DNA from: Symbiodinium sp. CCMP2592
Taxonomy: Eukaryota; Sar; Dinophyceae; Suessiales; Symbiodiniaceae
Length of the DNA: 64,000 nt
Reading direction: 5' to 3'
NCBI GenBank assembly: GCA_905221615.1
Contig: CAJNDT010006202.1
Coordinates: 872,927 to 936,926 of the forward strand
The translations under genes and the position numbers were made by a program. This document shows positions 47,108 to 56,119 of this stretch, piece by piece. Position 1 is the first letter of the stretch. Every line of letters begins with the position of its first letter. The notes beneath the pieces were generated by a model that did no database searches, was not told where the DNA came from, and saw only the letters and a program-made list of their open reading frames with translations.

Positions 47108-49151
47108 TGAGGGTAATTCCAACCGTCGGGAGCCCTATCAGCCGGCAAGGAGAGGGCTCGCCGGTTGGCATCGTTGACCTATGAGCTCATTGAGGACTGG
47201 TCCGGATGCATTTACACATGCATATATATATATGTGTGTGTGTATGTGTGTAGAGCGTCACATGTATGTATAGACAGACTTATCTTTATGATTTGCTCAC
47301 CTATATATCAGCTACAAACACGTCGGTATATTAAGGTATTGACAGATAGATGGAAATGCCAGTAATACATGGGTTGATGGATAGATGGTGCTGCCTGGAA
47401 GATGGTGTTTTGGGAGCTTTCGGAAGTTTAGTTGTACAAGAATCGACGCAAAAAGGTGTGGATTGCTGACGGGAGCGTTACAGATCTGTAATTTGCGCTA
47501 GGTTGACCAGAAAATTTCTCAGACCTCCAATGCCAATGCACGGAGGACAGCAGATGATAACACCGGCATCTGTCAACAACAGCAGCAGTAAGACCTAAGA
47601 GAAATATATACGCATCGAGTGGTGCGTGATATCAGTTTCCGTAAGATCATACGGCCAAAGATACATCCGGTTGGGAGGATATCGAGCTCGCTACGGACTA
47701 CTGTGGCGACGGTGCGGGGCCTGTCACGATCCCCAATATCCCCAACGAATCGCGAGATATGGGATTCAAGCACACGGGTTTGGGTTTTTAAGGCTGAGGG
47801 CCCGATTTGTCAGCTCTCGGCCGCAATATTTGGCAAACATACTTGAACAGTGCAAGCGGATATAAGCCTCTGTGCCTTGATTTGCCTGCCATGTTAGTAA
47901 TTAGCCATCACCCAAACACTAAGCCCCTTGGCCCATGCCCATTCGGTTTCGAAGTCCAGGTCACGCCCTCGCTCAACAAGAGGCCGAGGCAACGTCCTGA
48001 AGAGACCCACGGGGCTTGGGATTCGGGTTTTGGAATGTTGTTCGGCTTCAAAACCTTTCAGGGTCGGTAAAGAGTTCATAGGATTTTGAGCTCGGGGTTT
48101 GGAGTGTAGGAAGCTGTGGCTGTGGTTTTAGGATCTAGGCATATCTAGGCCAGAATTTTTTGGGTGTTCGGTCGTAGAAACTGCGCTTAGGAGTTGGATC
48201 ACAGCGGCAGGGGTTGGGAGATGGGTTTTAAGATGTCGATTCAGTGCACATGCGGAGCATTTTTGCTGATGGGTGGGGGGGTCGGTGTGGAGCTACCGTT
48301 GTCGTTCTCCCCGATACACCGGCTTTGAAGAAGGATCTTTCATGTTTGCTTCGCTCTACAAGTACTATCTGTCTTATGAGCTTCTTTATGAAGCCGTAAA
48401 CTGGAGAAAACTTCAGGGGGTTGAAAGGGCCACCCTACAAAAACCCGAATCACTACAACGACTTCATACGGCTGTATGAACACCTCGCGAAACCTTATCC
48501 AAGACGCGTCTTAGGCACAGCCGCACGCACAATTTCATGTTGGCATCATCATTCGGGATATCCTTTCGAAATTGTGAAGTGTCTCAACATCACAGTTTAG
48601 GTTGCCGCCGATTCCAGTCAGTCCGGCGAGGGCAGAGCTTGGAATCACAGGAACTTCCCCAAGCCCGGTTTCTTGGTGCAGGTCGAGCTGTTGCATGACG
48701 TCTCCTCGACCACGGAAAGGGTCATAGAACAGATGGACAGGCCTCAAAGCTTAAACCCTGAACCGTGGGTGGGCTCGTGTAGGGTCTCATATGTTCGTTT
48801 TTTTGTTGGTTGGCTTGGAGGGAGGTTTACGGCTACGTAGCGACGTAGATATGATATCAGAATCCAATTGCATGGCTTCGCGCGAGTCATGTTGGCCCTC
48901 TTTCTTGGTGATGGCTCTATGTACATTGCAGCTTCGAACGCCCTGATAGCAAAATTATGTCAAGGCACTCTGACCCAGGGTAGGGCCCTGTAACAACTAC
49001 TCTATTAGTATTTAAACCATGGTTATGTAGATGTATGTATGAGAGGTATCTAATACACGTCTACACACTATACGATTTTGCCTCACCATCTTCTACTTCT
49101 TTTTCATGCAACGCGTGTATACTAGACTCAAGGCCACCAGTCGTCCTAGTC
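47108..49151. other. No gene recognised; one open segment of note
   Basis: At 48599-48837 the + strand is open from an AG|G acceptor for about 79 codons (including VELLHDVSSTTERVIEQMD), while the minus strand is open over nearly the same bases. Neither reading matches a family I recognise. TA/GT tracts occur at 47218-47252. Confidence 0.4.
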
Positions 49152-49262
49152 ATATGGGAGTTTCCAAAAATTAGGGGTACCTTATTTTGGGGTCCTTATA
49201 ATAAGGATCCTACTATTTAGGGTACTATATTAGGGTCCCCTATTTTCGGAAACTCCCATATA
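49152..49262. mobile_element. Palindromic MITE-like element, family B copy 2
   Basis: ATATGGGAGTTTCCAAAAAT and TTTTCGGAAACTCCCATAT are the ends; the core is TATAATAAGGATCCTACTAT. It differs from the copy at 13373 by only a handful of substitutions or indels. Confidence 0.92.
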
Positions 49263-49792
49263 GAGCCTTGTAGCAGTCGGTTGCCGTTTCCGCATGTCCA
49301 CGCCAGAGCTCCGAGCCCAAGCTATTGCTTTTCCAGTTGCTGGGCCACTCAAACATGCAGCTTTCACCTGAATTGTTGTAGGCTTGCTTAAGGTATCATA
49401 TTTCTCGCATAATATAGGATGACTTTGCACCTGACCCGGGAAATGGAGGCCTGAAGCTTGGACGTCATGACGTTTAGAAGCGTTAGACAGTACTACATAT
49501 ATATATATATACATGTATCGATAGACCCCCGTCCATATCCACCACAATCAAACCCCAGGACTCCAGTTACCTTAAATTTGAATTAATATCTGCATCATAT
49601 TTAGATATGTAGGTTACGGGGGTTACATGATGAAGTAGTTTTATATAGTCATAATAACCACTATTTAGGTAGCTGGAGCCCTGGATAGACTGTGAGAAGG
49701 CTACAAGGGGAGAGCTGGGCAGTCCCGTGCTCAGCGTGAGGGCTGCGGGATATGGGCTCAAGTTGCACAAGCCAAAGCAAGGCTTAATTGAA

Positions 49793-49909
49793 TAATGTAG
49801 GGGCCTAAATAATACCTATACTATTTTGGGGGGGGCGGTTCCTTATTCTAACTATAGTATAATCTCCCCCAAACCCTGTTCTAATTCTTAAGCAAGGCCC
49901 CCAAAGTAA
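49793..49909. mobile_element. MITE-like family A, full-length copy
   Basis: TAATGTAGGGGCCTAAATAA and AGCAAGGCCCCCAAAGTAA are the ends, with CTATACTATTTTGGGGGG and ACTATAGTATAATC inside. Confidence 0.85.
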
Positions 49910-50108
49910 GCAGCTGCTGACCAATCTCAGCAGTTGCAGCATCAAACCCGGGAGCCGTGAACCCTCCGCAGAGATTCCGATTGCCACGGTGACATGCTCG
50001 GTAGCTACGTATCTCCCGAATCAGAGCCCATGATGAGAGTAGTCTAATTTTGACAACTTGGCTCTTCTGTTGTGGGCCCGGTTTGCTCACAGTATCTTAA
50101 CCCCAAAT

Positions 50109-50170
50109 AACCTACCTTTTTAAGGACATATACGAAGAATTCATATTAGGGAGCCCTAAAAAGGTAGGTT
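50109..50170. mobile_element. Short palindromic element, family I
   Basis: AACCTACCTTTTTAAGG and CCCTAAAAAGGTAGGTT are 17-bp inverted ends around a 28-bp AT-rich loop. It is the smallest palindrome in the set. Confidence 0.75.
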
Positions 50171-50513
50171 CCTGAGGGCCCAGGTAATGTTTGGATTTCT
50201 CGCGTGGCTGAGGTTGGCGTGCTTGCCTTGATCCATCAGGAGATGGAAGGCCCCGCTGTGCGAGAGTACCGGAGAAGGAAGAGAGGAGGGTGAGACAGGG
50301 AAGGGGTGAGAGCACCGACTCGATGAGCAGAATCATCCCTACTACCTTCGAAGCCCTAGTGGGCCATCTTTGCCAGGATCCGGAACGGACGGTGGCTGCC
50401 CAAGTGGTGCGGTCCGTGCGCTGTTCCGGGCTATCCGGATAGGAGTCGAGGCTTATCGTTTTTCGATCGAATCGTCTGACAGCTGCTCATAACATCTCAC
50501 AGATTCTCTCGTC

Positions 50514-50629
50514 GTGATGCCGAAGAACCGTGGATTGGAAATGCTGGCTAATGCCACCAAGGTGAAGACACAAAAGAAGACGAGGCCAGCAGTTGTCCGC
50601 AGGACTGTGCACAAGTTGCAAGTTTTGCA
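50514..50629 (+). CDS. Possible N-terminal exon, basic peptide
   Basis: An ATG at 50514 opens a strongly basic, polar peptide (MPKNRGLEMLANATKVKTQ, then KKTRPAVVRRTVHKLQ). It looks like a real N-terminus and remains open to 50888, where it runs into a family A MITE, so a real coding end must lie earlier; 50629 is arbitrary. Its position and strand would suit the first exon of the EF-hand gene about 1.7 kb downstream, but no connecting exon was found. Confidence 0.3.
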
Positions 50630-50835
50630 TGAACAGACTCCGCCACTCCGCGCCTCAAATGCAACAGAAGAGCCTCTTAAGCCTCCAAGCACCGGTTTCC
50701 AAGCACACAACGATGGCCACACAAGGCTCCAAAAGCCCCAGTTGAGGATCCAGTTATATGCGAACGCTTTGACATTTCAGGAGGTTTGCCTGTTTGGGCA
50801 ACCCAAGGCCCTACAAGGCCTCAAGCCACCAAACT

Positions 50836-50935
50836 CTATAGTATTACTTACCTCCACTACTTGGGGGTTCCTTATTATGATTATAGTGTAACATACCCCA
50901 AAATCCTATTCTAATTATGAAGGCCCCTATATCAT
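50836..50935. mobile_element. MITE-like family A copy
   Basis: ACTTGGGGGTTCCTTATTAT, GATTATAGTGTAAC and TTCTAATTATGAAGGCCCC are in order, ending CTATATCATA. The left terminus is eroded. Confidence 0.8.
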
Positions 50936-52217
50936 AGAACCCTACCATAGATCCCTGATACCCCGTTAAAGGAACCCTTTAAAGGAACCTTATTCTAAGT
51001 ATTAAGGCCCTTACTGTAAACCCTGGGGCAGTGTTTGGTGTCAGGCCGCGCTGGCTGCCGTGATGGCGCAAGACGCCCAGGTCCTCGACGGTCAGGTGCC
51101 TCGGAGAGAACATTGGGGTGACGATGATGGTGGCCTTTGGTACTTCTGCTGCTGCGGTTGTTGCGACTACCACCATCTTTGTATAGTATAGCATAGTACA
51201 TAGATCTACGTGCTATTCCTATGATTACTACGATAATGTTCTCAATCCTCCCCATGGAAATTTAAAGCAAAGTATCCTTCTGTGGAACTTACAACTCTTG
51301 AAGGAGTCCTTGTGTCCTCACACTTGTGTTGCAACACGTCCGAGCCCAAGCCTGCGTATTGAAGCTCAGGCCCCGTGCTGCTTCGTTCATTCAGAAAACC
51401 ATCGGCGTCACTTATCTGAGAAAAATAATCCGTAGACGCTGACTTTGCGGATCGTCACCACCCACACTCCCTTCGACTCGATGACACAAGAGGGGAAGGG
51501 CACAGAATGTTTCTTGCTTGAAAGAATAGAATCGGAGCTCCAGGTCATAGTTAAGTTGCAAACTTTCCTGTGCAGCTGTCGTGCTCCTTGTGCTGTTCAT
51601 CACAGGGGAATCAATCACCCATCATCGTACCCTGCAGCACCGCGCGCACTGAATTCCTGCCTGTTTGCAGGACCCGCGCATTGCGCTGATGCACAAGCCT
51701 CAGTGCATATTCAAGCAATTTGCAACCTACGGCAGCTCGTTTGAAGCTTCCTTGGTGAAGACTCGGTGAAGACTAAAATCAGGAAGGACCAGGAGAGACA
51801 CCGTGGCATGATCATGCTTTCGGACTGCGACGACGACGACGACGACGACGGCGAATATGAACACTAGCGACCAGATACGAAGGTCAATATCGAGTATGAG
51901 CAATGAGCACGATGACAGACTTTGTATCTGCAAATTGTGGGATCTGTTTCTTCGCTCCAGGTTAAAGCGGACGCTCGCACGAGTTCGTGGAGAGTCCAAT
52001 GGGTTTGACGAAGCAGAGGTGCCTCGCTCACTTTTGTGAGATGTAAGAGGCAAATGTGTCGGCTCAACCTGGCAAAATATTTCTGTCCATTGCGCCTGCA
52101 TCGATCTGGAGCTGTGTCAGCTTGTAGGAGCCTCCTTCACCTGAGCAGTCTGTACACGAGTTGCTCTGCTAGGAAGACTCTGAAGCACCCCTCAACTTAG
52201 CAAGCGCCCCTGCGCAG
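50936..52217. other. No exon recognised
   Basis: Upstream exons of the EF-hand gene may lie here. An open + segment at 51961-52039 follows an AG|G (ctccag|GTTAAA) and encodes ARVRGESNGFDEAEVP, which is suggestive but unplaced. A GACGAC run lies at 51830-51850. Confidence 0.4.
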
Positions 52218-52253
52218 AAAGAAGACCTTCATGCCTCCTTCCTCCGGTTCAAG
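52218..52253 (+). CDS. EF-hand gene, possible exon y
   Basis: Acceptor gcgcag|AAAGAA and GC donor (ttcaag|GCAAGG). It encodes KEDLHASFLRFK, with the hydrophobic spacing of an EF-hand entering helix. It cannot be joined directly to exon z without losing the calcium loop, so an exon is missing or this one is spurious. Confidence 0.35.
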
Positions 52254-54373
52254 GCAAGGGGCGGAATCCGCAGGAGCTATCTTGGCTTGCGGTTGCAGCC
52301 GAATTCACAGCCAGAACTGCATGTTCCAGTCGCTGTCGTGGCCGGTAGCTCCGGATGGGATCGTCTGTTCACAGCTTTGACTGGATCTCGTAATGGTTTG
52401 TTGTGGGAACCTTGTGGCTTGGTTCCAAACTTTACAGAGTTTGCAGGCAATGCTGTTGTCTACTATGTAGCACTCCAAAGTGCCGAATTGCAGCTTCCCC
52501 ACTCTAGCAATCCTTCGTCCAGATCAAGACCTAGCAGGTGCCCGCATCCGCAGACATCCACAAGGCTGGTCCGCCACTCTCTCCGTCACTTGCCCCTCCC
52601 AGATCCTGGAAGCTGTCGGTGTGAGACTAGCTCGCCCTCAAACATGCCTAAGTTCAGCTTCATACTGCGGAGGATGATCTGGACGCGCTGCTGAACTTCA
52701 TCGGCCGCTGGGTTCCACCCGAGGCGATGCAGAAGCAAGCTGACAACGTTGTACCGCGTTGCTGTCTCTGTTGTTGCTTGCGTAAGAAGAGAATGTGGAC
52801 TCGTTTCAGCATGAAGGACACGAGTGCATGCCCCTGCCCTAAAGCCTCACTGCAACGAAGACTTGCACCCGACATCCACCGGCTCGTGCTTGAGGCACAG
52901 TGGCTGAGCCTTGGTCGTTGTAACGGGTTGGTCCCTGTTTCGTTTTTCGGTTCCGGAGATGACCATCACTTCAGCTTTGCCTTGTAAGGTTGTGCTCTCG
53001 ACCAGCGGTAGGTTCCGTTAGTTATCAGCCGGCCGGTGCAGGAAGCGATCACCGACATGGCAAGGAAGGCTGCCCGGCCCAATGCACACTGTTGGCTGAA
53101 ACCTGCTGGAACCTGCGTCGCAATCTTGAGGAGCTGCGCAGTTTCAACTAGTAGGTCGGTTGGCGCCACCTGCCAGCATCTCCCAAAGCAGTCAAGAGCA
53201 GCTTCCCCAAACGCAACCTTGTGCCGTGTGAACATCAATCTCAGGCCATAACTGTTTTCCTTCCGTGAGTTCTGGCGATAAAAACTAGACCGCTACTTGC
53301 TACACAGTTTCGGGAAGTCTTCTGCACCAGATCACGATGTACGACTACATGGACTTCGACGAGTTCCTCCAGTTCATGACTCACTATGATGCAAGGCACC
53401 CAGGCGATGCTGAGTCGAGTTCTCAATCCAAGGAGTGATCTCGTGAGCCCAACCAGACTGACTGCATGCTGGTTTCATGCGTTGTGAGCTCCCACTGATG
53501 AGGAGAAGCTATTTTCTTGCGGTGCTTGGGTCAGGTCATGATGGGTCCATCCTTGTCTTTGCGTGTCGGCTGTCAACTTTAGTTGAGCATGTGCCAGAGG
53601 GAGGCTGCTTGGGACTAAGGAGTTTGAACGAGCTGAACAAGAGCGGATCTTCAAAAAGTACGACCAGGTTCCACCTACAGAAAATGTCGTAGTTGACTAG
53701 GTTTGAGGTGCACGGCGTCTGTTCTAGGGCACCCCCTTCAGATTCAACGAGCCTTACAACAAGTAGTTTGATCGTTTATATGACGAGCTTCATAAGTCCG
53801 GAAACTGGCCATGCTGTCACGACTCGCTTGCAGCATCCGAATTGCACGGGACGCGGATTGCTCTTCTTGCTAATTGATGCTGCTTGCTTGGAGGACGGTT
53901 CTGGAAACATTTCGGCACGCGCCTCAGCTTCGAGCTCATGCCACTACTTCATGCATCACGCATGTATAGGGCTTACCAATCCTGCTTTCGGTTTGAGCTG
54001 GTAGAAAAGACGTAAAAGAGGAAGGCACCTCCAAATCCTCGCCATTCCCTGGGCAGTTCATGGCATGGCGAGTAGCTCAGTAGCATGAGTCGTGCAGCGC
54101 AAGAGCCCATTCCAACAGCACCATTATCACCATAACATCACCGCCACCACCACTACCACAAGCATCACCCTCGAGGACCGACAGCCGATCATTGCTCCTC
54201 TTTCTACCATTGTACGCTGCCTGACTCCGATGCAGTCGACGCAGTGTATATTGTCCCGCTGGACGAGGAACTTGCATTCCTGCGTATCGAATTGCGTAAG
54301 CTTCTCGCCTACTGTCCCTCGTCACCAGCCTCACGTTGCTCAGATAGCCGAGCTTCGCGCACTGTTGCAAGAG
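52218..54373 (+). CDS. EF-hand, calmodulin-like calcium-binding protein gene (partial model)
   Basis: Five exons, and perhaps a sixth upstream, assemble in phase into EF-hand-type sequence. Order: an E-helix (LHASFLRFK, exon y), DALLNFIGRWVPPEAMQKQ (z), DFDEFLQFM (a), EFERAEQERIFKKYDQ (b), DGSGNISA (c) and ELRALLQ (d). Exons b-c-d rebuild one canonical 12-residue loop with Asp at 1 and 3, Ser at 5, Gly at 6, Ile at 8 and Glu at 12. The preceding loop is degenerate (it lacks the position-6 Gly and the acidic ligands at 1-5), so it may not bind calcium. Introns use GT and GC donors; acceptors are mostly AG|G. Both ends of the gene are unknown and one small exon between y and z is probably missing. 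Confidence 0.78.
52673..52747 (+). CDS. EF-hand gene, exon z
   Basis: Acceptor gcggag|GATGAT and GT donor (gacaac|GTTGTA), exactly 25 codons. It encodes DDLDALLNF then IGRWVPPEAMQKQADN, equivalent to the exiting helix, linker and entering helix of an EF-hand pair. Confidence 0.75.
53331..53390 (+). CDS. EF-hand gene, exon a
   Basis: Acceptor caccag|ATCACG (not AG|G) and GC donor (tatgat|GCAAGG). It encodes ITMYDYMDFDEFLQFMTHYD. The DFDEF block is the end of an EF loop and start of its exiting helix; the rest of the loop lacks canonical ligands. Confidence 0.78.
53620..53667 (+). CDS. EF-hand gene, exon b
   Basis: Acceptor ctaag|GAGTTT and GT donor (gaccag|GTTCCA), 16 codons: EFERAEQERIFKKYDQ. 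This is an entering helix ending in the first Asp of the next calcium loop. Confidence 0.82.
53894..53918 (+). CDS. EF-hand gene, exon c (25-nt micro-exon)
   Basis: Acceptor ttggag|GACGGT and GC donor (ggcac|GCGCCT). It encodes DGSGNISA plus one base and supplies loop positions 3-10 of a canonical EF-hand when joined to exon b. Confidence 0.75.
54348..54373 (+). CDS. EF-hand gene, exon d
   Basis: Acceptor agatag|CCGAGC. Its first two bases complete a Pro codon with exon c, and the following Glu is loop position 12. It then reads LRALLQ. The 3' end is uncertain (GC or GA donor within a few bases). The rest of the gene was not found. Confidence 0.65.
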
Positions 54374-54848
54374 CCCCAGCATGACATGGTACTATTTCTG
54401 GTCAAGTAGGTAAATTCTTCGGGATTGCAGTTTCATGTTCTCATGTTCGGGCCGGTGCACTAGGAGGTTAAGAGCGGTAGCAGCACCACGTAACCCGTGT
54501 CTCTTAAACCCCGTTCTGAGCCGTTGGGCTTTCAGCAGATGACATGAATGAGCCGGTTACTAGAATCAGTATTGGGGTTGTGGCAGTGTTTGTCACATGA
54601 TGAAGCACTGCTACCAAGACCACCAAATGTGAACGTGGCTTCCAACCAAGTACGCAGCATTTCGGTGATGGTGGTGGTGGTTGTCGAGCCGTACTGTAGA
54701 TCTATAACCACAACGAAGCAAGCTTTGTCTTTACTACTGCCACAGCAGCTGCAAACACCACAACCACCTGAATCAGCAACAGGCGCATCCCTGAACCCCT
54801 GTTCACTCTTAGCGCGAGTTGGCCCTAAAGACAACAGGTGCAGACCTT

Positions 54849-54915
54849 GATATAGGGGCCTTCATGGCCTGCATAGCTACTGAGCTAGTATCCCCATTCT
54901 ATAGTCCCTGTATTT
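54849..54915. mobile_element. MITE-like family A, shortened copy
   Basis: TGATATAGGGGCCTTCATGG and a right end CTATAGTCCCTGTATT are present; the middle is largely lost. Confidence 0.6.
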
Positions 54916-54973
54916 CTATGACAAACTAATGAAACTCTTCAGGTGTCTATAGCAACCCTTGGAAGTTAAAGCC

Positions 54974-55067
54974 ATGGCCGGAAAGCGGAAGAAGTGTCGA
55001 CAGCGAAGCAATCCGGCACCCGCCGATGGCACCCGGCCTCTCGACTGTTTTGGGCTTCTTGACTTTG
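54974..55067 (+). CDS. Possible first exon of the JmjC gene
   Basis: ATG at 54974 (context agccATGG) opens MAGKRKKCRQRSNPAPADG, a lysine/arginine-rich start like the nuclear/nucleolar N-termini of NO66-type proteins. An in-phase GA donor after ...LLDF (55068) would give Gly on joining to the exon at 56029. No exon between the two was seen, and the assignment rests on position, phase and composition only. Confidence 0.35.
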
Positions 55068-55659
55068 GATGTACGCTTAATTGCGGTTGGGGGCCATAGC
55101 GGTGCGCTTCATTCCATGCCGGATGAAGCTTTTGACATCTACTCCCAAGTCGGAAGGCCCCAAGCAGCCTTGAATCTTGACGCGCAGTTGCGGCCCGATG
55201 TACTGCAACACCCAGTGGCAAGTTCCAGAGGGCAGAATCAGTCCTACGGTCGCAGACGTTGTAAGGAGTTACAGGATGTAGTCAGGCGTCTATGGGGAAC
55301 TGTCATGGAAGCATCGCAAGAGCACAGTCCGCAGATGGCCAGGACATGCAGCAAGTCGCACACGAGTTTCGATGGGGGACTCTTGGCTCATGTTGAGATT
55401 TGACTTTCTCGGGGCGGAGAGAGTGGTGATTTGCTTTGTCGGTCTCAGGATATGTAAACCTTAGCCTTAGCCCTAGACAAAAAGAACGTGCATCTGAATT
55501 CGCCCAATTCAACCCCTCGGATGTCTAGTGCAAGCCATCTGCCTCGAACTGTGCTGATCGTGCGTACGTACTCGGCAGCGAGTGGACGTCTGGTAAGCGA
55601 CCATTTCGAGAATGGTGAGGGTAGTGGTGAGGAGGAGGATAACAGGGACGAGGTGTGTT

Positions 55660-55810
55660 GCTGAGGCTAGTGATGATGATGGTGATGGTTTTGATGATGA
55701 TAGCAGATGATAGCGGTGATGACGATGTTTATGATGATGATGATCATGATGATGATAACCATGATGATGGCCATCATGATGGTCATGGTCATGATGGCAA
55801 TGACACAGAT
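55660..55810. repeat. GAT/ATG-rich imperfect trinucleotide tract
   Basis: GATGATGAT and CATGATGATG variants with ATGGTCATGG interruptions. The His/Asp-rich open frame over it is a repeat artefact. It lies in the intron before the first secure JmjC exon. Confidence 0.85.
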
Positions 55811-56028
55811 GGGTCGTGCCGAGGGTAAAGACCATGTCCATGCTCGTGCGGATGATGATCATGCCAATCATATATCATCATCATGATGATCATGTGGTGT
55901 TGCTGTTCATGCTGGTCGTGATGGTTTCGACGGTGAAACTACAGACAATGATGTTGGTGCTTATGTAGGTTGTGGTTATGTTGATGCCATACTCATGATG
56001 ACATGCCAGGCATGGAGTAACTGCCAAG

Positions 56029-56119
56029 GTTTGTCTTCTCTTCTGGGCAATGCCATTGGGGTCGAGGAGTTTCGGCAAAGCTTCTTCGAGCAGAGACCGC
56101 TGCACATTCAGCGCGCTGG
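56029..56119 (+). CDS. JmjC gene, exon 1 found
   Basis: Acceptor gccaag|GTTTGT. It encodes LSSLLGNAIGVEEFRQSFF then EQRPLHIQRA, the conserved segment preceding the JmjC fold in NO66/MINA53 proteins. The end at a GA donor (gctgg|GAGCCT) is in phase with exon 2, although family comparison suggests a small linking exon may lie between. Confidence 0.8.
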
